DNA from: CADEED01 sp963842515
GTDB taxonomy: Bacteria > Pseudomonadota > Gammaproteobacteria > Steroidobacterales > Steroidobacteraceae
DNA length: 64,000 nt
NCBI GenBank assembly: GCA_963842515.1
Contig: CAWJGO010000002.1
Coordinates: forward strand, 1,488,001 to 1,552,000
Reading direction: 5' to 3'
A program made the position numbers and the translations under genes. Of this stretch, positions 27,368 to 36,603 are shown in pieces. The notes beneath the pieces are model-generated. The model had not been told where the DNA came from and searched no databases. It saw only the letters and a program-made list of their open reading frames with translations. Position 1 is the first letter of the stretch; each line of letters begins with the position of its first letter.

Positions 27368-28055
27368 GCACACGGCCAAAACCATTGATCGTGAGGCGTC
27401 CCTGGCGCGCATCCTCGCTGAGCACGGCGCGCTCCGAGATATCGCCGGAATGCAGCGCATTGCCTCGGTAGATGATGAGCCGGTTGAACGCCGCATCGAC
27501 CCGGTGGATACGCTCGAAAAAGCGAGTGTCATCCGCGACATAGGCGTGCGTGGGAGGCTCGCTCTTGAGCTCCGCCACCACCGCGTCGCGGTATTCCTCA
27601 ACCCGATCGCGCGTGACACGCTCCAGGGCCGTCGCCCGATGACGATAAAAAGAAGTGCCGCCCTGGAAAGGAGCGCACAGGTAGTGAAGAAAGGCGATGC
27701 GCTCGGCGTCGGGGCCGTCAAAGTGCGGTATGCGTTGTATCGCTCGCAAGTGCGCGGGTGCCGTGGTTACCATGGAAAACGCGCACAGATCGAGCTCACG
27801 GTCGGGCAGCGCACCGAAAGTCCGCTCGACGAGTGGCTCCACAGCCGTGAGCATGGCATCGACGTAGGCCTGTGGCGCTGGCGCACGCACGCCGGGGTAT
27901 ACCGAACCCACGTCGATGAAGACCGCCTCCGTCGCGCGCGCGACCAACGCCGCCGGATCGAGCGAAAAGGCGTCGATCACGATGACCGGTGTTTCCTCGC
28001 GGCCGACTGTTGCAACACTCACGCGCCGCGCAGGATTTACCTTGAACTCAGACAC
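27342..28055 (-). CDS. DUF6445-like protein (2OG/Fe oxygenase-like fold)
   Basis: 237 residues from GTG 28055, 13 bp after the stop of halogenase-homologue 2 on the same strand. Motifs resembling the 2OG-Fe oxygenase fold are visible: IPHFDGPD (H-x-D), FLHYLC, GGTSFYRHRATALER, and a distal RLIIYRGNALHSGDI with a His. The family repeatedly sits beside halogenase homologues and TonB receptors in polysaccharide loci. The longer frame to 28385 only overlaps the halogenase and lacks homology. Biochemical role unknown. Confidence 0.75.
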   Translation of the reverse strand: MSEFKVNPARRVSVATVGREETPVIVIDAFSLDPAALVARATEAVFIDVGSVYPGVRAPAPQAYVDAMLTAVEPLVERTFGALPDRELDLCAFSMVTTAPAHLRAIQRIPHFDGPDAERIAFLHYLCAPFQGGTSFYRHRATALERVTRDRVEEYRDAVVAELKSEPPTHAYVADDTRFFERIHRVDAAFNRLIIYRGNALHSGDISERAVLSEDARQGRLTINGFGRVLSRGANGG

Positions 28056-28068
28056 GCCTGACAACTGC

Positions 28069-29604
28069 TCAGCCGCCTGCGGCAGCTTGAACCGGGATGG
28101 TGGTGGGGCAATTCGCGCGAATGAATTCCTCGTGCGTCGGTGCCGCGGCAACCGCGCTCGCGATACCGGCCGACATGTTCTGAAGCTCCGTGATGACGTC
28201 GGCTTCGGGAACGTCGTCCACCAAGGGGCTGTAGTAGCGCGGCAGGATGCCGAACCCCGCGAACATGGCGAGCCATGAGCTCGCGCGAAAGAATTCGATG
28301 GCCTCCTGGCGCAGGCGTCCGGTCTGCCGAAACAGTTCGATCGTCTCAGTAAGGCTGTCGGGAACGGCCATGTGCCGGCACTCATCCCAGAACGGCTCGC
28401 CTTCCCGCTTGTTGAGCTTGTAATGCAGCACGATGAAATCGCGGATGTGGTCCCAGTGTGCGCGGTTGCGCTGGTTCACGTTCTCCTGCAAGGCAAGGTT
28501 CGGCACTGCCTGCGGAAAGCTGCCTAACAGGTATTGCAGCCCGCGCTGCACGAGATAGATGCTGGTGGATTCGAGCGGCTCGAGGAAGCCGCTCGCGAGT
28601 CCCAGGCAGAAGACATTCCGGTTCCAGATCCTGCGGCGGATGCCGGTGCGAAACGGCAGCAGGCGTGGCTCGGCGAGCGCCGGGCCCTCCACGTTTTCCT
28701 TCAAGGTGCTCATGGCTTCGTCTTCGGAGAGGTGCCGGCTGCAAAACACGTAGCCGTTGCCGACACGATGTTGCAGCGGGATGCGCCACTGCCAGCCACC
28801 CTTCGAGGCGATCGACCGCGTATAGGACGCTGGCGCCAGCCGGCTTTCGCAGGGCATGGCCACCGCCCGGTCGCAAGGCAGCCAACGCGTCCAGTCGTCG
28901 TATCCGGTGCTGAGGGCCTTCTCGATGAGCAGACCCTGGAAGCCCGAGCAGTCGATGAAAAGGTCGCCCGCGATCACGCGTTCGCCCTCGAGCTCCAGCG
29001 CTACGACGTTGCCGGTCTCGCCGTTCAGGCGCACGTTGCCGACTCGGCCTTCGAGGTGTTTGACGCCTGCCGTCATCGACCAGCTCTTGAGATAACGCGC
29101 CACCAGCGTGGCGTCGAAGTGCAGCGCGTAGTTGAAGAACATGAACCCTTTGCCCGCGCCACCTTTCGGCACGGCAAACTTGCCAGCGCGCGCGAGCTCG
29201 GAGGACAAGACGTAGCGGTCGATGGGTTCGGCCTTGCCCAACTGCCGTGCTTTGACCCAAAAGTGTTGAAACGATGTCCCGAGCAAAGGAACGCCGTGCT
29301 CGGAAAATGGGTGAAAGAACTGCGTACCCTCGCCGGCCCAACCTTCAAAGCCGATCGCAAGCTTGAAGGTGGCGCTGGTGCGTTTCACGAAATCGACTTC
29401 GTTGATCTTGAGGCGCTTGAGGAAATCTCGCATGTGCGGCACGGTGGCTTCGCCCACGCCCACGGTGCCGATCTCCGGCGATTCAACCAGCGTGATGCGC
29501 GTGTGGCGATTTGCAGCGAAGCGCTCGATGAGCGCGGCGGCGGCCATCCAGCCGGCGGTGCCCCCGCCGACGATGACGATCGATCTCAGACGATTGTCGG
29601 CCAT
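28069..29604 (-). CDS. Flavin-dependent halogenase family protein (tryptophan halogenase-like), copy 2
   Basis: 511 residues from ATG 29604. FAD motif GGGTAGW at 13-19, GVGEATVP, the WQWRIPLQHR version of the W-x-W-x-I-P signature, Lys81 in SATFKLAIGF (PrnA K79 position) and EPLESTS are all present, so the catalytic set looks intact. It lies downstream of the large TonB receptor, separated by a strong hairpin, and upstream of the DUF6445-like gene. It resembles copy 1 more than copy 3. Substrate unknown; cytosolic, FADH2 from a separate reductase would be needed. Confidence 0.88.
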   Translation of the reverse strand: MADNRLRSIVIVGGGTAGWMAAAALIERFAANRHTRITLVESPEIGTVGVGEATVPHMRDFLKRLKINEVDFVKRTSATFKLAIGFEGWAGEGTQFFHPFSEHGVPLLGTSFQHFWVKARQLGKAEPIDRYVLSSELARAGKFAVPKGGAGKGFMFFNYALHFDATLVARYLKSWSMTAGVKHLEGRVGNVRLNGETGNVVALELEGERVIAGDLFIDCSGFQGLLIEKALSTGYDDWTRWLPCDRAVAMPCESRLAPASYTRSIASKGGWQWRIPLQHRVGNGYVFCSRHLSEDEAMSTLKENVEGPALAEPRLLPFRTGIRRRIWNRNVFCLGLASGFLEPLESTSIYLVQRGLQYLLGSFPQAVPNLALQENVNQRNRAHWDHIRDFIVLHYKLNKREGEPFWDECRHMAVPDSLTETIELFRQTGRLRQEAIEFFRASSWLAMFAGFGILPRYYSPLVDDVPEADVITELQNMSAGIASAVAAAPTHEEFIRANCPTTIPVQAAAGG

Positions 29605-29620
29605 ACGATTCCCGTGCCCG

Positions 29621-29652
29621 GAAAAATGACGGGGCAGCATAGCTGCCCCGTC
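29621..29652 (-). terminator. Rho-independent terminator after the TonB receptor
   Basis: Perfect 11-bp stem GACGGGGCAGC / GCTGCCCCGTC (29628-29638 and 29642-29652) with a 3-base loop. On the minus strand it is followed by ATTTTTC. It lies between the receptor stop (29683) and the start of halogenase-homologue 2 (29604), so it should reduce expression of the downstream genes relative to the receptor. Confidence 0.8.
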
Positions 29653-29682
29653 GACCCGAGAGTACTTGGGGGATCCTCGAGC

Positions 29683-32600
29683 CTAGAACTTCGCCCTCAC
29701 CCCGGCCGTGATGACGCGCTCGAACTGATTGAAGATGCGACGCGCCTCGGTCCATTGCACGTAGTTTACCGGCGCCTCTTCCGTCAAATTGGAACCCTGC
29801 ACGAAGACCTGGAAATTGTCGTTCACGTCGAAAGACATGCCAGCGTCGATGAACAAGGTCTCGTCCTGGTAGTTCGCGAGGCCGGCATTTGGCGCTGTGA
29901 ACGACCAATGGCTGAACGTTCCCTGGTACTGCTCACTGAGATAGTTAGCCGCAATGCGCGCCTGGAACCTGCTGTCCTGGTAAAACAGCACCAGGTTCAC
30001 CTGGTTTTCGGCAGTGTTGTTGAACGGCGCCTCGGACCCATCGGCGAGGATGATCTCCTCGCCGGTAGCGGCGTCCTTGCCTGCCTGGCTTGGCGTGAAC
30101 GTGTAGTTCAGATTGATGCCGGTGTTCTTGAGGAAGCCTGGCAGGAAATCGAACGTAGCCTGGTAACCGAATTCCAGGCCGTAGTAGCTCGCGCCTTCGC
30201 CTTGAGCGATGTCCTGCGTTTCGGCGCCATTGCGTGCCACGCCGTCGGAATCCGTGGCCGTCGGATCCTGGCCGAAGCGTGTGAACGTGTAGCTGTCGAT
30301 GTCAGCGAAGAAGACTCCGAACGACAGCAGTGTGTTGTCACGGGGGTACCACTCCACGCCGGTGCTCAGCGTGCGCGAGAGCCAGGGCTCGAGCCGTGGG
30401 TTGCCGAGACGCTGGATGCTGCTGACGCGCTGGAACGTCTCGCCGATCTGCTCGCCGTTGTAGAACGTGATCGGGCCGCGGCCGAGGTTTTGCAGCGGCT
30501 GCAGCGCCTGTGTCTCGTAATACGCCGCCTTGAGGCGCCACTCGTCACCGAAATCGAAGTTCAGATTGAAGCTCGGCAGCGCACGGGTGCGATCTGTCGT
30601 CGTATAGACATCACCCAGGTCGGTGTACGCGCTGTGATTCGGATCAGCTCCCGAGAGGATGCGCTGGTCGAGCTGCGTGCCGTCCGTGAGATTCTGGAAC
30701 ACACGGATGTTCGTGTTGACCACGCGTACGCCGACGTTGCCGGACATCTCCACCGAGTCGGTGATGCCAGCTTCGAAGTTCACCTTGAAGAACAGAGTGG
30801 ATTGCGCTTCTTCGACGCCGTAGGTGCGATCCGGCGCTGCGATGTACAGACCTTCGCCGTACAACGCATCGCGCAGGGCTTCGGGTCGCTCCAGCGCGTA
30901 GGTGTTGATCATCGGGAAGCCGGTCTGCAGACCGCCCACGCCGAAATCGTTTACGACGTGGACGAAATCCTGCAGCTGAGACGAACCGAGTGTGTAGCGC
31001 GCCAGCGGGTCGTAGTCGAAGCCGGCAGTGTTGGAGGTCTGGTTGATGCCGTAGCCGACCTCCTGGTACTTGGCGTACAGGCCGTTCAAGCCTGACGGAG
31101 AGAAATAGTCGGCACGCTCTTCGTTCATTTCGCGTTCGGAGTAACGTGCGCCGAACTCGAACGAGAACCCATCGTCGATATCGAGTTTGCCGTCGAACCG
31201 CAAGATGTCCTGCTTCGCCTCAGTGACATTGCGCTCGAGCCAGCTCGAGTGCAGACGCCACGCACCGGGCTGCGACGCGAGCGTGCGCAGCTGGTCGCCA
31301 ATGACGAAGTTCAGCTGTTCATCGCCGAGGCCAGCGCTGATCGGGTAGATCAGGTTGGTCGGAATCGCGGTCGGATTGATGTCAGTGCAGTCGCCGAGAT
31401 CGGCTTCGGCTTGCGATGTCGGGAAGCACTGTGTATCGGTCTGTTGCGCGATGGTGAGCGCTTTCTGGTTGCGCTCGGCATCGGCATGGACCCAGCGCAC
31501 TGACCCGGAGAACTTCTCGCCCTTACCGAAGCGAAGCTCGAGATTGGTATTGATGGCCTCGGTATCGCGGAACACCGACTGCACGCCGCCGCGCAAACCA
31601 TTGGTCAGGCCCGCAAAGTCGGTGACCAGGTTGTCACGGTCGGTGAGACCTTCGGTGTCGAAGGAATCGACTACCGAGGGCTGCCCAGTGCCGACTGTGT
31701 ATGGCCGGAAAACCTGGCGCCCGCCGAAATTGCCGTTGACGAACAGCTGCTGGCCGTGCCGCCCCTCATCCATGTCGTTGTAGAACACATCCGCGACGAT
31801 CTCCATCGAATCGGACAGTTCGGCGTTGAAGTTGTAGGCGAGACCCAGCCGTTCGCGGTCGAATTGCCGCGAGTTCACGAATGTGTTCCATCCCATCGGG
31901 ATGATGAACTCGTCCGTGGCGTCGCCATCTCCGTTCAGATCGCCGGCTGGTAAATTGCCCGGGTTGATCCAGCCGGAGAATTCATCGACCAGGTCGAACT
32001 CAGCTTCTTGAAACGAGCTCGCGGAAGTTGTGTCACCGAAGGACGCCGCCAGCGACATTGCAAAGCGGTCGCCCCAGTTGTACCCCACCAGGCCCTCGAC
32101 TTTCTTGTCGGTGCCATCCGCAAGGCTGCCCCAACCGGCCTGAACCGCGCTCGACAGCGTGAATCCTTCCTTGAGCTTGAGTGCGCGCACCGACTGAAGG
32201 TCGAGCAATCCGCCCAGGCCACCATCGGTGAGGCCCGCGTGCTGCGATTTGTATACGTTGACGCCAGTGATGAGGCTCGCCGACATGTCCTCGAAGCTGA
32301 CGGTGCTGTCGAGAATGTTTTCTGCGGTGATGAAGCGCTCGCCGTTCATGGTGGCCATGACCTGCTGGGCTCCGCGAACGGAGACAAGCGACCCTTCGCC
32401 CGCCGCGCGGGAGATTTGGATTCCAGGGACCCGTTGCAGCGCGTCTGTGATGGTCACGTCCGGCAGCTTGCCGATGTCCTCCATCACGATGGAATCCACG
32501 ATCTCCTTGGAATTGCGCTTGATATCGATAGCGGCTTCCTGCGCGCCACGGACGCCACGCACGACGATTTCATCGAGCGTGGTAGTGGTGTCTTCCTCGG

Positions 32601-32718
32601 TGTTTTGCGCATCCTGCGCGTGAGCTGGCAATGAAATGGCCAGAAGGTCGAGAGAAACTGCGGTAACGAATGCGGTACGGGCAGCGCGACGTACGCGCTT
32701 GACCTGGCGATGCGACAT
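29683..32718 (-). CDS. TonB-dependent receptor, Caulobacter type
   Basis: 1011 residues from ATG 32718, preceded by GGGGGA; an in-frame TTG at 32736 lacks this spacing. The signal peptide ends ...LPAHAQ. DEIVVRG is a TonB-box-like segment; the plug has IGKLPDVTITDALQRVPGIQISRAAGEGSLVSVRG-type sequence typical of the TIGR01782 group; the beta-barrel ends with Phe (AGVRAKF). Such receptors import oligosaccharides. Neighbouring sugar transporters, kinase, GH3 and epimerase support a carbohydrate ligand. The 32719-32932 upstream gap contains an A/T-rich block (about 32830-32890) that probably holds the promoter. Confidence 0.95.
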   Translation of the reverse strand: MSHRQVKRVRRAARTAFVTAVSLDLLAISLPAHAQDAQNTEEDTTTTLDEIVVRGVRGAQEAAIDIKRNSKEIVDSIVMEDIGKLPDVTITDALQRVPGIQISRAAGEGSLVSVRGAQQVMATMNGERFITAENILDSTVSFEDMSASLITGVNVYKSQHAGLTDGGLGGLLDLQSVRALKLKEGFTLSSAVQAGWGSLADGTDKKVEGLVGYNWGDRFAMSLAASFGDTTSASSFQEAEFDLVDEFSGWINPGNLPAGDLNGDGDATDEFIIPMGWNTFVNSRQFDRERLGLAYNFNAELSDSMEIVADVFYNDMDEGRHGQQLFVNGNFGGRQVFRPYTVGTGQPSVVDSFDTEGLTDRDNLVTDFAGLTNGLRGGVQSVFRDTEAINTNLELRFGKGEKFSGSVRWVHADAERNQKALTIAQQTDTQCFPTSQAEADLGDCTDINPTAIPTNLIYPISAGLGDEQLNFVIGDQLRTLASQPGAWRLHSSWLERNVTEAKQDILRFDGKLDIDDGFSFEFGARYSEREMNEERADYFSPSGLNGLYAKYQEVGYGINQTSNTAGFDYDPLARYTLGSSQLQDFVHVVNDFGVGGLQTGFPMINTYALERPEALRDALYGEGLYIAAPDRTYGVEEAQSTLFFKVNFEAGITDSVEMSGNVGVRVVNTNIRVFQNLTDGTQLDQRILSGADPNHSAYTDLGDVYTTTDRTRALPSFNLNFDFGDEWRLKAAYYETQALQPLQNLGRGPITFYNGEQIGETFQRVSSIQRLGNPRLEPWLSRTLSTGVEWYPRDNTLLSFGVFFADIDSYTFTRFGQDPTATDSDGVARNGAETQDIAQGEGASYYGLEFGYQATFDFLPGFLKNTGINLNYTFTPSQAGKDAATGEEIILADGSEAPFNNTAENQVNLVLFYQDSRFQARIAANYLSEQYQGTFSHWSFTAPNAGLANYQDETLFIDAGMSFDVNDNFQVFVQGSNLTEEAPVNYVQWTEARRIFNQFERVITAGVRAKF

Positions 32719-32932
32719 GAAATCCCCCAATGACAAGTTTCATGCGGTTCGCGGCTCGAACCGCACTGACCTTAAACAACCGCATGGCATTTCGAACTGG
32801 TGGCGATCTTGCGACGCCGGATTTCAGGTTGTCAATTAATACTTACATTTGGTTTCATTAAAAACACAACGATTGTGGCGACGCAGCAAACCGATACCGC
32901 TAACAACCGCGATTCATGTGTTCGACGAAAGG

Positions 32933-34075
32933 TTAAGAAAAGCGCGCGAGCGCGCTGAGTTCCGCGATCGCGGCAACCAGGTGGTAAAAACTGCTCGCGG
33001 GCGCGGGCTCGTCGACGAGATTTCCGTGCGCATCGATGCGGTCGTACCACAACCCGGGCATGGGACAGGCTAGATATCGCAGCAGGCTATCGGCGGCTGC
33101 CACCGCACTCGACAAGTAACGCGCCTCACCCGTACAACGCGCAGCGAGCGCCGCAGCCTTGAGCCTTTCGGTCTGCGGCCACAGTCGCGCGCCGGCATCG
33201 TGCGCCGAGAAATCGTCGAGCAGGCTGTTGGTGGCGAGACCATTGCGCACGCCATGTGTTTCACCGATCTCGATGAGCTTGAGCGCCGACGCGCGCGCTC
33301 GTGAATGCTTCGCGCCACCCCAACGCAGCAGCAACCAGGCCCACTCGAACTGGTGGCCGGGCTCGACGATGCGTCCCTGGACACCAGGCGCCGGATTCCA
33401 ATCTCCGTCGAAGAATTCGCGCAGTGCACCGCTTTGAGGATCGATGAATTTCGCGAGTGCCAGTTCGGCAAGCTCGTCGGCGAGATGTTTCCACATCGAG
33501 CTGTCCGAACACACTTCGCAGCCCGCGAGCGCGGCTTCGAACAGGTGCATGTGCGGATTCGATTGCAGAGGCAAGCTCGCAGGCACGCCGCTCTCGAAGC
33601 CCTGCCCCGCCCGTTTCATGTGCTGCATCACCAGTGAGTGCAGCTCGCGCGACTGGCGTTCGCGGTCGGCGCGTGCATCGCCGGTCGCAGCGGCGACATT
33701 GAACGCCAGCAGGCCGAACGCTTGGTCGTACAGCAGCGCGCGGTCGTCCAGCACCGACCCGTCAGCCGCCACCAACGTGCGAAACAATCCGTCCGGTCGC
33801 TGGTAATGCGCCAGGAAATACTCGAGGCCATGCGTCACGAGGGCAGCCGAATTGCCACGCCAGCCGAGAAACGGTGCCACGGCGAAGCAATACGCCTGGC
33901 GCGGATTGACGCGCGATCGCCGTGGCTCGACGAGCGGCTCGCCGTTTTGTGCGAGCCGTTCGTGAAATCCGCCGGATGGATCGACGCCTTTCGTCGACCA
34001 CAGTGGATAGGCGGCGTCACACAGCCAGCTGCAGAGCTGGCTGTGTTGCTGCTCGATGCGCGCCTTGTCGTCCAT
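32933..34075 (-). CDS. AGE family epimerase/isomerase (N-acylglucosamine 2-epimerase-like)
   Basis: 380 residues from ATG 34075 with a GGGGAG ribosome site; the frame extends to 34273 inside the transporter gene and was trimmed. The family's (alpha/alpha)6-barrel motifs are visible: GGFHERL, RQAYCFAVA, LLYDQAFGLLA, NPHMHLFEAALA, EPGHQFEWAWLLLRW. Members interconvert mannose/glucose/fructose-type sugars or N-acetylglucosamine/N-acetylmannosamine, or epimerise cellobiose. It lies 11 bp after an MFS sugar transporter and is co-transcribed with the ROK kinase, so it likely converts an imported monosaccharide for phosphorylation. Confidence 0.87.
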   Translation of the reverse strand: MDDKARIEQQHSQLCSWLCDAAYPLWSTKGVDPSGGFHERLAQNGEPLVEPRRSRVNPRQAYCFAVAPFLGWRGNSAALVTHGLEYFLAHYQRPDGLFRTLVAADGSVLDDRALLYDQAFGLLAFNVAAATGDARADRERQSRELHSLVMQHMKRAGQGFESGVPASLPLQSNPHMHLFEAALAGCEVCSDSSMWKHLADELAELALAKFIDPQSGALREFFDGDWNPAPGVQGRIVEPGHQFEWAWLLLRWGGAKHSRARASALKLIEIGETHGVRNGLATNSLLDDFSAHDAGARLWPQTERLKAAALAARCTGEARYLSSAVAAADSLLRYLACPMPGLWYDRIDAHGNLVDEPAPASSFYHLVAAIAELSALARFS

Positions 34076-34086
34076 GATCTCCCCGA

Positions 34087-35367
34087 TCAGTGTCCCGCTG
34101 TCGCGGTGGCACTGCCATGCACATAGGTTTTCGCCTTCGCCGACGCGAGCGCGAACACCACGATGATCGCGTAGGCGATCGCCGGCAGAAAGTACGCTGC
34201 GTGCAAGCCGGCCGCATCGGCAATCATGCCGTAGACATACGGCAGGATCGCGCCGCCGACGATCGCCAGGCACAGCAGGCCCGACGTCGCCGCGGGTGCG
34301 GCACTGGAACGCTCGAGCGTGAGCGTAAAGATCACGGGGAACATGATCGAATTGAACAGGCCGATGGACAGCGCGAGATACGACGCCGTCTCACCATGCA
34401 ACTGCGTGACGGCGAGACACAATGTCGCCGCCCCGAGCGCAAACATTGCCAACAGATAGGAGGCACGGCCCTTGACGAGGAACAACAGCAGGCTGCCGAT
34501 GAGCCGCCCGACCATCGCCCCACCCCAATAGAAGCTCACGAGCTTGCCGGCAGTCTCGAGCGGCACGTTGAGCATGTCCGGCTCGGCGAGGAAATTGGTC
34601 ATCGCGCTGCCGATGGAAACTTCCGCTCCTACATACAGGAATATCGCCGCCGCGCCGAACAGTGCCCAGCGCGATTTGAGCGCGGTCATCACCGACGGTC
34701 GCTCACCCTCATCGACCGTCTTGGCGACGTCCAGGTGCTTGCGGAAAGCGAAAATGAAGATCGCCAGCAGCACGATGGCCGCGGCCATCAACAGGAACGC
34801 GATGTCGATGTTGCGCAACGACTCCGCGCGCTGCTCGGCGGTCACCGCGACGCCGTCCTTGACCGCGAAGATGCCGCCCGCGAGCAGCAATCCCGACACC
34901 AGGATCGGTGCAAGCCAAGTGCCCAGCGAATTGAAGGCCTGCGAGAACGTGAGCCGGAAATGCGATCGTTCCGGCGGCCCCAGCGCAGCAGCGAGTGGGT
35001 TTGCGACGACCTGCAAGATGGTGATGCCGCTCGCGATGATGAACAATCCGACCAGCACGAGTCCGAAGGTGTCGGCAAACGTCGCTGCCGGAATCACCAG
35101 GCAACCGGCCACCATCACGCCGAGCGCGAAGATGATGGACTTGCTGTTGCCGAGCCGCGCGATCAGCGCCGCGGCGGGCAAAGAGACCACGAAGTACGCC
35201 ATGAAGAACGCGAATTGCGAGAGCATCACCTCGGCATAGGTCAGCTTAAAAATTGCCTTGAGCGCGGCAATGAGCGGATCGATGGAGACGGTGATGAAAC
35301 CCCACATGAAGAACAGTGTGGTTACCGTGGCGAAGCCCGCCCGCATGCCTTTGTCGTTAGAGTTCAT
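34087..35367 (-). CDS. MFS sugar transporter, FHS/GluP type
   Basis: 426 residues, about 12 membrane helices. The N-terminus FATVTTLFFMWGFITVSIDPLIAALK and the ANPLAAALGPPERSHFRLTFSQAFNSLG block are typical of the fucose-glucose-galactose:H+ symporter group. It imports a hexose across the inner membrane. It sits 36 bp after the ROK regulator and 11 bp before the AGE epimerase in one minus-strand unit. Specificity among glucose, galactose, mannose or fucose cannot be decided from sequence. Confidence 0.9.
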   Translation of the reverse strand: MNSNDKGMRAGFATVTTLFFMWGFITVSIDPLIAALKAIFKLTYAEVMLSQFAFFMAYFVVSLPAAALIARLGNSKSIIFALGVMVAGCLVIPAATFADTFGLVLVGLFIIASGITILQVVANPLAAALGPPERSHFRLTFSQAFNSLGTWLAPILVSGLLLAGGIFAVKDGVAVTAEQRAESLRNIDIAFLLMAAAIVLLAIFIFAFRKHLDVAKTVDEGERPSVMTALKSRWALFGAAAIFLYVGAEVSIGSAMTNFLAEPDMLNVPLETAGKLVSFYWGGAMVGRLIGSLLLFLVKGRASYLLAMFALGAATLCLAVTQLHGETASYLALSIGLFNSIMFPVIFTLTLERSSAAPAATSGLLCLAIVGGAILPYVYGMIADAAGLHAAYFLPAIAYAIIVVFALASAKAKTYVHGSATATAGH

Positions 35368-35403
35368 CGGACCTCTCGGAATGTGTCAGAACGGATAAAA
35401 CGA

Positions 35404-36603
35404 TTACAGCGCCGCGACTTTCATGAGCGCGTTGCGCGTCGGCAGCAGCCGATGGCTGAACGGCAGGATCGCCGCGCCTACCGCGGGCGCGTCGTCGGAT
35501 AATGCGGCACGCGCCACGGGCGCGATCGCCGGCACAGTGCCGGCGTAAGACTCGAGCCGCTGGTTCAGGCGGTTGGCGATCTGATCGACGATACCGGCGG
35601 GCAGCCGTCCACCAATCAGCACGGCCTCGGGATTCACCAGGCAGTTGATGGCGAGAACTGTGTCGAGCAGCGTATCGACGGCGATTTCCACCCAGGCATC
35701 GATGATGGCCTGGCCGCTTTCATCGAGGCTGGTGAGTTCGTGCGGCGCGGACACCCGGATGCCCTGTGCCGCCAGGCGGCTGTAGAGAGCCGACAGCGAC
35801 ACGATGTTTTGTATCTGCCGCTCGTGACCCGTGGCATCGCGTCCGCGCAGCATGCCGAGCTCGCCGCTGCGGCCGCCGGCGCCGCGGAAATGATTACCGT
35901 CGATGACCAGGCTGCCGCCGAGCGCCGCGGTGATGAGGATGTAGAAAAAAGTCTGGTAGTTCTTGCCGAGGCCGAACTGCATCTCGCCCATGGTCGCCGC
36001 GGCGGCATCGTTTTCGACGAATACCGGAGCGTGCAGCGTTTCCCGCAGTAACGAGGCGACATCGGTGGATGCCCATATGCCGTAGTTTGCGGGCTGATTT
36101 GGCAACGCGGCGCGCGGCATGTCATCGGGCAGCGCGACCCCGATGCCCACCAGCCGGTCGCGCCCGATGCCCACCTTGGTGAGTAGTTTGCCGACACCCT
36201 TGGAAAAGAACTGCTGGACGTCCTTTGGCATTGCGAAGTTCTGTTCGCGCGAGCTTCGCGCGCGCACGCGCCCTTCGAAATCGAGCACCACCATGGTGAT
36301 GTGGTCGCGGTCGATGTTCAGGCCTATCGAAAACCAGCTGTCCGGATTGATGATGAGCTTGGTCGCGGGCTGGCCGCGGCCGCCACGGCGGCGACCCGCA
36401 TCCTGGATCAGGTTGTCGACCAGCAGGCGTTTGGTGATGTTGGCGATGGCCGGCGCGGTGAGTCCGGTGATGACGGCGAGCTCGCCGCGAGTGATCGGAC
36501 CGTTGACGCGAATGGCGTGCAGCGTGACGCGTTGATTGTGATCGCCGGCGCGTTCGAGGTTGGTCCCCGACAAACGCATGTGCTTGCCGGACTTCTCGCT
36601 CAT
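35404..36603 (-). CDS. ROK family transcriptional regulator
   Basis: 399 residues from ATG 36603, overlapping the sugar-kinase stop (ATGA). An N-terminal winged helix-turn-helix (GPITRGELAVITGLTAPAIANITKRLL) is followed by a ROK domain with FVENDAAAATMGE and LINGR-type GGRLP. The zinc-binding CxCGxxGCxE motif expected of NagC/Mlc regulators is absent (the segment reads GRDATGHERQIQNIVSLS). It probably controls the kinase-transporter-epimerase-receptor genes in response to a sugar. The frame upstream of 36603 belongs to another gene's shadow. Confidence 0.9.
   Translation of the reverse strand: MSEKSGKHMRLSGTNLERAGDHNQRVTLHAIRVNGPITRGELAVITGLTAPAIANITKRLLVDNLIQDAGRRRGGRGQPATKLIINPDSWFSIGLNIDRDHITMVVLDFEGRVRARSSREQNFAMPKDVQQFFSKGVGKLLTKVGIGRDRLVGIGVALPDDMPRAALPNQPANYGIWASTDVASLLRETLHAPVFVENDAAAATMGEMQFGLGKNYQTFFYILITAALGGSLVIDGNHFRGAGGRSGELGMLRGRDATGHERQIQNIVSLSALYSRLAAQGIRVSAPHELTSLDESGQAIIDAWVEIAVDTLLDTVLAINCLVNPEAVLIGGRLPAGIVDQIANRLNQRLESYAGTVPAIAPVARAALSDDAPAVGAAILPFSHRLLPTRNALMKVAAL

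Noticed and set aside
28534..31095. 853-codon plus-strand open frame
   Set aside because: It is antisense to halogenase homologue 2 and the TonB receptor, crosses their terminator, and has Arg/Glu/Val-rich composition typical of GC-rich shadow frames.
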